DNA of 64,000 nt from the NCBI RefSeq assembly GCF_902635505.1, contig NC_045429.1, positions 428,633,669-428,697,668 of the forward strand, read 5' to 3'. Below, in pieces: positions 11,130 to 20,916 of the stretch. Numbering within the stretch: position 1 is the first letter of the stretch; every line of letters starts with the position of its first letter. This stretch comes from Sarcophilus harrisii. Taxonomy: Eukaryota; Chordata; Mammalia; Dasyuromorphia; Dasyuridae. The notes under the pieces are model-generated. The model did no database searches, had not been told where the DNA came from, and saw nothing but the letters and a program-made list of their open reading frames with translations. The position numbers and the translations under genes are program-made.

Positions 11130-11305
11130 GTAGGGAAAGACGTGGGTTAAAGTGCAATTTCACCCAAGATAAGTCATTTCACTCCCCAAACCTCAGTTTC
11201 TTCAACTATAAAATGAGAACAATAATCCCTGTAGACCTAATTCATAGGGTTATGATAAAAACCAAATTAGGTAATATTTCTGGAAGTGCTTTGTTAATTG
11301 TAATC
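11130..11305 (+). repeat. MIR-type SINE
   Basis: 'aaacctcagtttcttcaac', 'tataaaatgagaacaataat' and 'tagggttatgataaaaacc' follow MIR order on the plus strand. Confidence 0.6.
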
Positions 11306-11524
11306 ACCAATATACCTGCAAACTTCCAGTGGACCTAAGATCTCATTGATAAAAACAAATGTTTTTATACATTAAGGACATCAACTCATTCATAACTTGT
11401 CCATGCCATTCCCAAAGTACTTTCTCAGCTGGATACAAATAGAACATCTATGCTGAATGATCTTTGGGAAATCACACAGTTCTAATGACTCTAAACTTCT
11501 TGAAACAAAGATCCAACTTTATAA

Positions 11525-11680
11525 AACCAGTATTCTTCAAGAAGATTTGAGTTTGAGTCCTGCTTCTGATAATATATATTATATATAATATATTATATAA
11601 TATAGATAATGTGGATTATCTATATACTCATAAACAATTCATTTAACTTCTCAGCTACCTTGGTAACTGTAAACAAGACT
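11525..11680 (+). repeat. MIR-type SINE split by an AT expansion
   Basis: A MIR head ('gatttgagtttgagtcctgc') and body ('caattcatttaacttctcag') are separated by about 60 bases of pure AT-type sequence. It includes a perfect hairpin TATAGATAAT-GTGG-ATTATCTATA at 11601-11624. Confidence 0.5.
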
Positions 11681-11689
11681 GGTGTTGAT

Positions 11690-11920
11690 CTCCCTGGGGG
11701 AGTTTCCACACTGAAATGATTATACCCCAATTGAATAATTCCAACCCTTCCCCCCCCCAAAAAAAAAAAAAAAACATTTTTCCAATCATGTTGTCTGTCT
11801 GAAACCTGTAACACTAAGAATTTAGACCCAAAATGCAATGGAGAGGTGGTCATGAGCCCACAGCAATATATTATGGAATGACACAGAATTATGACAGGGA
11901 GATAAGAAGAGATAACCTTA
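11690..11920. other. Unassigned intergenic sequence
   Basis: No gene or repeat recognised. There is a C run and an A run at about 11748-11775. Confidence 0.5.
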
Positions 11921-11924
11921 TATA

Positions 11925-12022
11925 GTAGAAAGAACCTTAGCTTTAGATTCAGAGAATCTATGGTACTTGGATTAAATGACCTCAAAGATTCCTTCTATTT
12001 CTACATCTAAGTTCTTATGCCA
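11925..12022 (+). repeat. MIR/THER-type SINE
   Basis: Starts 'tagtagaaagaaccttagc' and ends 'cctcaaagattccttctat', with the CORE lost in between. Confidence 0.45.
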
Positions 12023-12122
12023 TCAGAAAAATGGAAGAGTATCCATATACTTCCCATATAAAAAAAAAGATAAGTTACATAAGAAGAGCACAAAATAACC
12101 AATGTCAACTTTTTAAAATGTA

Positions 12123-12200
12123 AAGGCATTTATTAAGGATCCACTATGTGCCAGGCACTGGTCTAGGAACTAGGATCACAAATAGGACTCAAAAATGCCC
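12123..12200 (-). mobile_element. L2 LINE, 3' tip
   Basis: Reverse L2 end: 'ggcatttattaaggatccac', 'tatgtgccaggcactgg'. Confidence 0.75.
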
Positions 12201-12399
12201 ATATGAACGATATTCCCAGGTATCGAAAAAACTATTAGATGAGAACAAGCCAATGTTAGAGATTTTTGAAATATTGTCAAGAATAGGAGAAGGTAAGCTA
12301 TTGTTTTTTAAAATATTTTCGGTAAATGGGAGGTGGCAGCCTGTTTCCCAATGATAGTAGGTACTGAAACCCAACAATGCACAGATCTGTTTTCATAAC

Positions 12400-12560
12400 A
12401 TTACTGGAATGGGGTTGGGATTGTTATCCCAAGATTACAGCTGGAAAAACTAAGGTATAGAGAAGTGGAATAATTTGCCAAGGATTGGCAGGATTGACAG
12501 GAAGGAACTTAGGTTGCCCTACATCCCAATTGGATTGGATCCTCTAATCTCTTTCTCTCC
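12400..12560 (-). repeat. MIR-type SINE
   Basis: 'agattacagctggaaaaact' followed by 'aatttgccaaggattggca' in MIR reverse order. Confidence 0.5.
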
Positions 12561-12664
12561 CACATATGTGGTCCTTCTCGGGAAATGTCCAAGGCTTCTC
12601 TTTTTGCAGGGCTATTAAACTGGGCCATTCTGATGGCATTCACCCATCCACCCAAGACTATGAT

Positions 12665-12765
12665 AGCCTAATTTTCTTAAAGAAAGAATCTGAGGGAAGG
12701 AAAGGGAAAGAGAAAAAATAGAGAAAACAGAAGTAAGAAAGAAGAAGAAGAAGAAGAAGAGGCAA
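12665..12765. repeat. Purine-rich tract with (GAA)n
   Basis: A purine tract that ends in a short AAG/GAA run. Confidence 0.8.
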
Positions 12766-12784
12766 AGGAGATACTTTTTCCAAT

Positions 12785-12965
12785 TCAGGCTCTGTTAAGA
12801 TTATCACCTGTCACAATAACTTTTCGTTTGGTCTCTCTGCCTCAGTTGTCCCCTCTTCAATTCCTTTTCCATCCAGTTGCCAATTTTTCCTAAAGTGCAA
12901 ACCTGATCATACCAATACACTCCAGCAGTTGCCTATTAACTCTATAATGAAATAGAAATTCTTAT
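12785..12965 (+). mobile_element. L2 LINE fragment
   Basis: 'aagtgcaaacctgatcatac' and 'ccagcagttgcctattaact' match the L2 ORF2 3' region. Confidence 0.55.
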
Positions 12966-12969
12966 GCCT

Positions 12970-13022
12970 GAGGCAGCTAGCTGGTGCAATGGACAAAGCT
13001 CCAGCCCTAAAGTCAGGAGGAC
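12970..13022 (+). mobile_element. tRNA-derived SINE head fragment
   Basis: Only the tRNA-like head is left ('gaggcagctagctggtgcaa' to 'aaagtcaggaggac'). It abuts the chemokine 3' scrap directly. Confidence 0.7.
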
Positions 13023-13085
13023 ATTGCCACAAACTGTGGTCCCTTATCAAGTGGAAGAATAAATATGATTTCTAAAAATAAACTT
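13023..13085 (+). pseudogene. CC-chemokine exon 3 / 3'UTR scrap, copy 2
   Basis: 'gtggaagaataaatatgatt' followed by 'tctaaaaataaac' matches the end of exon 3 of the intact gene (25744-25774) and of the orphan exon at 32553. Both AATAAA signals are kept (13058, 13077). The coding part upstream is gone. It is probably the tail of the copy whose exon 1 is at 10507. Confidence 0.65.
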
Positions 13086-13435
13086 ACAGTGAACACCAAT
13101 GGTCTCAGTTTGGTTTTTATCTGTATGTCTGAAAAAAATCAAGCCTCTGTCTGTCAAGAATTCTATGGAAATGGTAGGAAAACACAAGCAAATAGAAAAG
13201 GAAGGGTCATCTGAGTCTTTGAGCACTCAGTCCTATCATCTGACCTCGTGGGGAGTCTTTGTGTCTGTGTATCCTGGGCTCACCTCACCAAGGTCGGACA
13301 GGGCAGCCTTTGCCATATGTTGTATGTGGAAGGTCACATGACTCCTAATTGATGGAGAGAACACTGAGCCCATTGCTGGTAGATTTGGGTCAGAGTTTCT
13401 TGGGAAATAGATATGGGTGGTTCCAAAGACTCCCT

Positions 13436-13641
13436 TGGAGACACAGATGGGGTTTTCTTGGTAAAGATACTGGAGTGGCTTACCATTTTCTACTCTAATT
13501 CATTTCACAGATGAGAAAACTGAAACATACAGGATTAAGTGACTTGTCCAACACCACACAACTAGTGTCTGAGCCCATATTTGAACTCTGGAGTTCCTGA
13601 TTCCAGGTCCAGCATTCTCTCCATTAAGTCACTTAGCTGCT
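13436..13641 (-). mobile_element. MAR1-type SINE with RTE-derived tail
   Basis: Reverse-oriented: tail 'gatggggttttcttggtaaa' and 'actggagtggcttaccattt', then CORE 'attaagtgacttgtccaaca', head 'tcacttagctgctc'. This tail is the type shared with RTE (BovB-like) LINEs. Confidence 0.8.
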
Positions 13642-13654
13642 CAGCTCAGTCAGA

Positions 13655-13830
13655 GAACCTAGGCTAAAATCCCAGGTCTGTTCCTCATTAGTTATATGAC
13701 CTCCAATAAGCTGCTTGCCTTCTTTGTGTTTTGCCTTTTTCCTCTTAACATAAAGGGTGGGAATAATGGGAAGGTAGTTTCTTTCATCTCAAGAGTTTAG
13801 ATTCTATGATTAAATAGGTTAGGCTTCTCA
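13655..13830 (+). repeat. MIR-type SINE
   Basis: 'tcccaggtctgttcctcatt' and 'agttatatgacctccaataa', followed by a weak tail. Confidence 0.5.
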
Positions 13831-13849
13831 GCAAATTGTTTTTGCAAAG

Positions 13850-14975
13850 AGGTATCAATAGCCCCATGTCTGACAACTGTTACATTAAAACAGAACCATC
13901 TTAGAACATCAGACATTCTAGAAGTCTCATGATTTGGCTATAGACTTATATAAAAGAAATAATTTTAAAAGCCTAACCCAATACAGAAGAAATAAATTCA
14001 TGATTACAGAATCTGAGAATTTTAAGGGACCTCAGAGAGCATTTTGACCCACCCTTTCACAACAAAATAATTGACCAGTATTCCCAATGTGGTGAAAAGC
14101 TTTTCTTTGAACGCCTCTGTGAAAGGGAAACACACCACTCAATAAGATATGCCCCTCCACTTTGAAATAACTCCAATTGTTAGGAAGCTTGTCCTTTACA
14201 TCAAAAATTAATTCATCTCCTTGAAACTGCAGCACCAGTTCCAGGATCACTTTCTTGACTTATTCTAGATCTGGTAGATTGTATCCCCAGAAGTGTAACA
14301 GATACTTCAAGTCTGAGAGATAATCCTGGTAGATGACTATTCCTAACTCTGTAGATAATGAGCTCCCATCATTGTATTTCCCCTTAACAATCAGCCAGCA
14401 GATTCAAATAGCTTTTCAAAAAGACATTTACTCAAATGGCTTAGCAAAAATAATAGTCATGAAGGAAGACAAATCTGGGCAGCAATCTTTTCCATCCAGA
14501 GTCAGCAGAGAGCTGAAGGAGGAAGTGGAAGCAAGATGAGTAGTCACAGAATTAAAGTACAATGATGATGAAGCACAATTGGGGAATACATGTGGGAATA
14601 CTGGACAGAGCCAAGCAAGTTTTTCATACAAATCATCACCAAGTTTTACTGCTGCTGGGTTGGGCCAGGAAGGTAGTTTGTTTGGCACAGCAGCTGCTGA
14701 TGCGGGCACAATTGGTCATTTAGCTACTGAGTTACAGCTGCCAAACTAGTCTGAGCCTTCCTAGGACATCTTCAGAGGACATGGGATCTCAGATGATCCA
14801 CTGGCCTCCCTGTGCTCACTCTTCAATGGGCAGCCTCTAATGGAATTTACCATGTTCCTCTCAGCTAGAGTACCCACTTTGTTATTGCAGTAAGGGCAAC
14901 CACATTTAGCCAGAAATTAACAAAAACTTTGGGTCTCATCTCTGAGGTGTGTCACCTCAGAGCTCTGGAATGAGT
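13850..14975. other. Unassigned intergenic sequence
   Basis: No gene or RNA is seen. Around 14020-14270 the sequence has the flavour of an ancient interspersed repeat ('aactccaattgttaggaagc'), but I cannot name it. Confidence 0.4.
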
Positions 14976-14978
14976 TCT

Positions 14979-15116
14979 GGAACAAACAGGACTCTAAACC
15001 TACCTGGATCTTAGGATTCCTCGATGTCTTTTTTTCCCTTCCACTTTTCAGAGTTCTTGATTTGCTATGAAGGAGGTGGCTTTGCCCTAGACAGAACTGC
15101 CATTTTGACCTTCCTG
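14979..15116 (+). repeat. Local dispersed duplicate, copy A
   Basis: Shares an ordered set of blocks with 16721-16836: 'caggactct', 'agagttcttgattt', 'gaggagg/gaggaag', 'ctgccattttgac'. Family not recognised. Confidence 0.6.
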
Positions 15117-15479
15117 CTCAAAGCTTGCCTCCAGGGTTAGGTCAGGATTCCCTCAGGTCACTTAAAGTGCCCATTGCCTTTCCAGGTTCCCGACTAGCCT
15201 CATGCAGAGGGACGGCTGAAAACAAAGAAATAGAAGCCAACTATATACAATCCCAGATTCATTTGTCTTTGCTGTTCCTAATCAACATAATTAAGTAATC
15301 TAAGCCTCAGACCCTTTCTGGGATATGGAATATTGTCTTTACATCCAAAAAGACTTCCCCTTTATTTTTCAGTACATTCAATACCTTACTGATGTCTAAA
15401 TGAGGCACATTCTTCCATGACTTTCACATACTGCTCTTAGTTCTGCCCCAGAAAAGTCAGAAAAACTTGTAAAAACCTA

Positions 15480-15612
15480 ACTCTAAACTCCCATGTGATC
15501 TTGGACAAGCCACAAGCCTCTCTGAACCTCATTTTTATCATCCATAAAATGGGAAGTTTAAACTAGATGGCCCCTAATGACCCTCCTCATTTGAGCATTC
15601 TATGATTCTGGA
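15480..15612 (+). repeat. MIR/THER-type SINE
   Basis: 'gtgatcttggacaagccac', 'cataaaatgggaagtttaaa', 'ctagatggcccctaatgacc' in THER1-like order. Confidence 0.6.
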
Positions 15613-15798
15613 AAAAGAGACTCAAGCTTCAGAAATAAGATATGAAATAAAGGAAAATGTCTAGTAAAAATTTAAGAAATCAAGAATCAGTCCCATAGAA
15701 ATTCTCATTTCCCCAGTGCTTCCTGCTGACTTTCTGTGCTTGTAGGAGCAACTGATTAAAACTCTGAAGAAAGGGAAAGGGGAGGAAGGGGTGGGGGG

Positions 15799-15930
15799 GC
15801 AACAGCTAAGTGGATAGAGCACCAGCCCTGAAGTCAGGAGGACCTGAGTTCAAATTTGATTTCAAACACTTAACACTTCCTGGCTATGTGACACTGGGCA
15901 AGTCATTTAACCCCAATTGCCAAGAAAGAA
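15799..15930 (+). mobile_element. tRNA-derived CORE-SINE (MAR1-like)
   Basis: 'gcaacagctaagtggataga', 'ccctgaagtcaggaggacc', 'tgacactgggcaagtcattt', 'aaccccaattgcc', ending in a purine-rich tail. Confidence 0.85.
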
Positions 15931-16189
15931 GGGAGGAAGGGTGGGGGAAAGGACAGGAAGCTGAGTCAGTCTGAAGTTTCTCAAGGAATTCCTTTAGTTG
16001 GACTATTTTATGTTCTTTCATTTGTCACCAAAAGTGTGGTTATGTGCCTAATAATAATAATAATAATGTTGATTTAATTCTTTTATTGAAGAGAGCTTTA
16101 TTGATAAGCTCTCTGGGTACAAGGACAGAGTTTATAAAAGTAGAGGATCATCATCTCTTAGTAAATGTTTTTTCCTTCGGTGGGTTTTC

Positions 16190-16620
16190 ACCTCAACAAA
16201 TATTTCATTTCCCCAATTCACTCCCCACATAACTACTCCAGTGCTATTCCTAAATTTCTGACCAAGTCACTCCCTTGCTCAATATATTCCATTGGCTCCC
16301 TAATCTGACTCCAACCTGCCTTTCCTGCCTTATTCTATGCTACTCCCCATCATATCCTATACAGTCCAGCCAAAGTAGCCTTCTAGCTATTCCTCCCTAA
16401 AAGTGTCCCATATCCACCTCCATACTTTTATAAGAGGTTGACCCACATGCCTGAAATGAAGTCCCTTTCCACCTCCACCTTGTTTTCTTTAAATCTTTTT
16501 TTTTTCACTCAGAGCTCAGTTCAAGTTCCATATGAAGTCTTTCCTGATCCCCTAAGGTACTACTACTTCCCCCTATAAATTAATTTATATCCATTTTGCA
16601 TTTTCTTAAAGATGTATATC
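16190..16620 (+). mobile_element. L2 LINE, 3' region
   Basis: Long L2 match in order: 'gaccaagtcactcccttgct', 'tgactccaacctgcctttcc', 'tacagtccagccaaagtag', 'ctcagttcaagttccatatg', 'gaagtctttcctgatcccc'. Confidence 0.8.
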
Positions 16621-16720
16621 AGTGATTTTCAAATATTTTTCTCTATTTATGACACAGTATTCTTTACTGTGAGGAATTCTAACATGCAAAACATTTAAGT
16701 TGGCAACAAAGAAAAGTTTT

Positions 16721-16836
16721 GGGACAATCAGGACTCTGAACTTATTGCCTGAGCCTTAGTATTGCTCTGGCTCCTTTCCTTCTCACCTCCTAGAGTTCTT
16801 GATTTACAATGGAGGAAGAGCTGCCATTTTGACTTT
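16721..16836 (+). repeat. Local dispersed duplicate, copy B
   Basis: Partner of 14979-15116, about 1.74 kb away in the same orientation. Confidence 0.6.
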
Positions 16837-16839
16837 TCT

Positions 16840-17308
16840 AACCATAAGATGAGAAGAACAGAATGTCGTTATCTTGTGTGGCTCTGATGGTTCATCACAT
16901 TCATTGGAATTATGGTCCCTTAACTCTTAGCATCTGCCTGGAGAATGTAGATATCAGACTCCAGAAATGGCTATTATACCCATTCCATTACCCATCAGGC
17001 AAATGACCACTTTGGTAAGGTCATTTTGAACATGACTCTAGGAGACTCATGGGACAGAGAAACGGGGAAAAGAGCTGTTTGTCTTGTGCCTATCATGGGG
17101 GAGGTAGGTGAATATCACTTCTGATCTCTCTGCTCCTCTTTCCTCTCCCTCTGAGAAACTGATAGTTCCTGCTCCCCCCTCATTTAGAAGAAGAAGACAC
17201 AGAAGATACAGAGGTTTGACTGCTCCCTATTGTGTTTCAATTAGATATATAATAAAGATCTGGTCTAAGGAGGTTGCAGTGTTTAATGAAAGAGAAAAGC
17301 TTTGAAAG
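16840..17308. other. Unassigned intergenic sequence
   Basis: No gene or recognisable repeat is seen. Confidence 0.5.
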
Positions 17309-17309
17309 T

Positions 17310-17475
17310 TGGGAAGGAGGCTGAATTATCAAGACTTGGCAACTGACTGGATATGCAGAATGACAAAAGGGGAAATCTGAGGATAACTCTGAGGGTGGGA
17401 ACCTGAAGAATAGGAAGGATGACGGCACCCTTGATAGAAATAGAGAAATCCCAAAGGGTCAGAGTGTGGCTGTGA
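17310..17475 (-). mobile_element. L2-associated marsupial repeat
   Basis: 'tcaagacttggcaactgact' and 'ggatgacggcacccttgata' belong to the repeat that extends reverse-oriented L2 ends in this genome. Confidence 0.5.
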
Positions 17476-17810
17476 GGAAAAGGAAAAAAAAACCATATAG
17501 GTTAGTTTTGAGTTTGAGAAGAAATCATCTGGAAGAGAGGTCAGAAAATACCCACACTAAGGCTAAGAAGAAGCAAAGCACCCAGGGTGAGCCAAGCCAA
17601 AATGTCAAAGGAAGAGGTAAGATTCAAGATCATTGTGAGTCATACAATGGTTCAGGAAATCAGAAATTTGCTTGGCATGGCAGATATGCCAGCACAGCTC
17701 CCTTTTCCTGCAGATTTGGCACGCATTTCTTCTTTTTAAGTTTTTAATTTAATGTTTTTCAACTAACAAGAGTCTTTTACTCTTTCTCCCACTGTACCTT
17801 CAGTTGCTCT
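17475..17810. other. Unassigned intergenic sequence
   Basis: No gene is supported. A 93-codon open frame from 17466 has no recognisable domain and begins inside a repeat. Confidence 0.45.
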
Positions 17811-17811
17811 G

Positions 17812-17886
17812 ACCTACTTCATAAAGTAGTCCCTTAGGAGCTATCATTGGGCTGAGATTTCTCTAGTACTATATGATAATTATGAC
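17812..17886 (+). repeat. Local tandem duplicate, left unit
   Basis: 'acctacttcataaagtagtc' to 'ataattatga' is repeated, slightly shorter, at 18573-18632. The L1 at 17902 was inserted exactly between the two units. Confidence 0.75.
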
Positions 17887-18583
17887 TCTCACCTACTTCT
17901 TTTTTTTTAATAGCCTTTTATTTGCAGGATATATGCATGGGTAACTTTACAGCATTAACAATTGCCAAACCTCTTGTTCCAATTTTTCACCTCTTACCCC
18001 CTCACCCCCTCCCCCAGATGGCAGGATGACCAGTAGATGTTAAGTACATTAAAATATAAATTAGATACACAATAAGTATACCTGACCAAAACGTTATTTT
18101 GCTGTACAAAAAGAATCAGACTCTGAAATATTGTACAATTAGCTTTTGAAGGAAATCAAAAATGCATGTGGGCATAAATATAGGGATTGGGAATTCAATG
18201 TAATGGTTTTTAGTCATCTCCCAGAGTTCTTTCTCTGGGTGTAGCTGGTTCAGTTCATTACTGCTCCATTGGAAATGATTTGGTTGATCTCCTTGCTGAG
18301 GATGGCCAGGTCCATCAGAACTGGTCATCATATAGTATTGTTGTTGAAGTATATAATGATCTCCTGGTCCTGCTCATTTCACTCAGCATCAGTTCGTGTA
18401 AGTGTCTCCAAGTGGTTTTTTTAAATCATCCTGTTGGTCATTTCTTACAGAACAGTAATATTCCATAATATTCATATACCACAATTTATTCAGCCATTCT
18501 CCAACTGATGGGCATCCATTCAGTTTCCAGTTTCTAGGCACTACAAAAAGGGCTGCCACAAACATTCGTCTCACCTACTTCTT
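17887..18583 (-). mobile_element. 5'-truncated L1 with TSD
   Basis: L1 body 17902-18568 on the minus strand: T-rich tail, 3'UTR, and the last codons of ORF2 ('[14 protein letters not shown]' is readable in reverse). The 15-bp perfect TSD is tctcacctacttctt at 17887-17901 and 18569-18583. It is close in sequence to the complete L1 at 37-41 kb, so it is young. Confidence 0.95.
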
Positions 18584-18632
18584 AAAGGAGCCCCTTAGAG
18601 ATTTCTCTAGGACTGTAGGATAATTATGAACT
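18573..18632 (+). repeat. Local tandem duplicate, right unit
   Basis: Partner of 17812-17886, separated from it only by the L1. Confidence 0.75.
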
Positions 18633-18799
18633 ATGTAAGTATTCTTGTAGCCCTTGCCAAGACTCATAGCACATCATACCACCTTCTACTTTAAGCCACA
18701 GGAGAGACTACCCCACCACTGCCACCAATAATTCGCTTTCATATGGAATTTTAAGGTTTGTATGTACTTTGTATACATTCTCTCTTTTCAGTCTCCCTC

Positions 18800-18965
18800 A
18801 CAATAACCCTATGACCTAGGAAGTATGTGTTCTTATTATCCCCATTCTGCTCATGAGCAAATTGAGATTTAAAGAGGGTAAATGATTTCCCTGAAGTCAC
18901 CATCTAGTACATAATTGAAGGGGGAATACAACTCTGAACTTCAAAATGTATCTACCTCTACCAAC
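18800..18965 (-). repeat. MIR-type SINE
   Basis: 'ccccattctgctcatgagc', 'aaatgatttccctgaagtca' in MIR reverse order. Confidence 0.55.
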
Positions 18966-18969
18966 CTTT

Positions 18970-19290
18970 TTCTGCCTACTTTTGAAATGATCAGAAAGCA
19001 TGCCCAAATTCTAATATTTTAAACTCCTCAAACTGAGTTTGTTCCCCTCAGCTAATGATATTCTGAAGTCATCTATTCCAGGCTCCTGAAAGACAATTGT
19101 TAAATTTTCAGTGTGAGCATTTATGCCTTCTAAAATTGGCAGACAGTTCCATAAAAAGGCATTCGAAGACATTCTTGTGGATGACTTCCTGCTCTTTTTC
19201 CTTTTCCTGCTCCTGCCTGCATCCATGAAATCTGCAGTTGGTATTTCGATCCACTCCTAAAGCGGTAGGCTTTAGACAGCTAAAATACTA
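18970..19290. other. Unassigned intergenic sequence
   Basis: Nothing recognised. The 71-codon minus-strand frame at 19011-19226 has no support. Confidence 0.45.
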
Positions 19291-19291
19291 T

Positions 19292-19323
19292 TCACACACA
19301 CACAAACACACACACACACACAC

Positions 19324-19412
<89 letters not shown>
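19292..19412. repeat. (CA)n(TA)n(GA)n composite microsatellite
   Basis: Three dinucleotide runs follow each other without a break. Confidence 0.97.
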
Positions 19413-19414
<2 letters not shown>

Positions 19415-19416
<2 letters not shown>

Positions 19417-20433
19417 CCAATAACAACAACAAATGATTTGTCTCTTCTTAAAGAAATTTTATATTAGACCTACCTTCCTATTTCCTCACCTAGAAACATC
19501 AATATCAGTTTAGCACACCCCTGGTGGTATGTAAAAGAAGAGAATCTGTGGTTTAGTTTGGGGTACTGCAGGTTATCTTTAATAAAAGGAATTAAAGTAA
19601 AATATATCAGTATTGTTTTAAATTGATCTAGCTATCATTATGTATGTACAAGTGGGCACTAGCCACAGTCTTTCTAACTGCAAGTTCTTAACATATATGG
19701 TCCTCTACATGTTTCCTGACCAGAGGAACCAACTTCCCTTTCCCCACCTCAAATGAAAATTTGAAATGAAAATTTCCCCACCTGTAAATGAAAGTGCTTG
19801 GTTCCACACCCTTAAGTCAAAAATTAAATAAAAGCTGAATCTATCTGTTAAAAACTAATACATTTGGGTAAATAATGTGATATTTACTAATTTTGTCCTC
19901 AATAAGGTACTCCTATCTTGCAGGGAGAGGAAGAAGCTTTTAATCAAATGCCACTTTTTTCCTCCTGTTGCCAGAGGAGCCTAGGATGGAAAGGAAATTC
20001 TTCCCAGAATAGATTCCACTATCCAGGCAGCAGGCCTTACTATACTCCTTGCCCACTACCTAACTCTCAGCCCTGTCACATTGTGTGAATGTCCATGTAT
20101 CTCCAATATTTCTTTTCTGTTTTCAATCTGGAACAAATATGCACTCATTGTTCTGTGGACTACAGAGTACATTATTTGTCAATGAACACAAGCTGAAGCA
20201 TGAATAAATAAATAAGCAAATAAATAAATTGATAAATGTTATAAATTCAGCTTGATTTATTTGTTTTGGGATTTTTTTCTAAATTTAAAAAAGTGGTAAA
20301 GAAAAAATTAAAAATGTATCTTTCATACATCTTTTTTTCAGGACCAGTTGTTAAACATTTACTACCTCTCCTTGCGTCAGCCCACTCTATTCATAGACCA
20401 CTTCTGAGGAAGGTCTCATTCTAAGGGAATTCA

Positions 20434-20435
<2 letters not shown>
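19415..20435. other. Unassigned sequence upstream of the chemokine gene
   Basis: No gene, RNA or clear repeat is seen. A short TAAA/TAAG-type run lies at about 20202-20230. Confidence 0.45.
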
Positions 20436-20436
<1 letters not shown>

Positions 20437-20473
<37 letters not shown>

Positions 20474-20596
20474 CTCTTTCTCTCTCTCTCTCTCTTCTCT
20501 TTCTCTCTCTCTCTCTTCTCTTTTCTCTCTCTCTCGTTCTCTCTCTCTCTCGTTCTCTCTCTCTTTCTCCCTCTCTCTATCTATCTCTCTCTCTCA
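20437..20596. repeat. (CT)n tract
   Basis: Long pyrimidine microsatellite about 320-480 bases before the chemokine start codon. Confidence 0.95.
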
Positions 20597-20795
20597 TATT
20601 ACCTCATGATTTGACCTAGATACTGTCCAGATCTGAAATCCAAACTCATCACTTAATCTTATACTTCTCGTTTATTCCAATTTCACTTCTCTTATTTCAG
20701 AAAAAAAATTGCCAACATCAGAACTTTCAAATAACCATGTCACATTCTTATATATTTTTAAAAGGTTCTCTCATCCGGTTCCTTCTCAGATATCA

Positions 20796-20821
20796 CTGTC
20801 TTTAAAGACAGTCTTTAAAGA
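20796..20821 (+). promoter_or_regulatory. Putative core promoter of plus-strand chemokine gene
   Basis: A 16-bp perfect palindrome (ctgtctttaaagacag, 20796-20811) is followed at once by a second TTTAAAGA (20814-20821). The latter aligns with TATAAAGA in front of the relic at 10507, which makes it the likely TATA element. Transcription would start near 20845 and leave a 5' leader of about 70 nt. The role is inferred from position. Confidence 0.4.
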
Positions 20822-20916
20822 GGAGGTCCCAAGCCAGGCAGTAGAGTTGTCAGAACAAGCATCTTGAAAGTTCTGGGAGTGTTCCTGAAAGTGCTCTCCT
20901 CCAACCTCCAAGGACC

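Noticed and set aside
17466-17747. 93-codon basic frame
   Set aside because: Begins inside a repeat; no relatives recognised.
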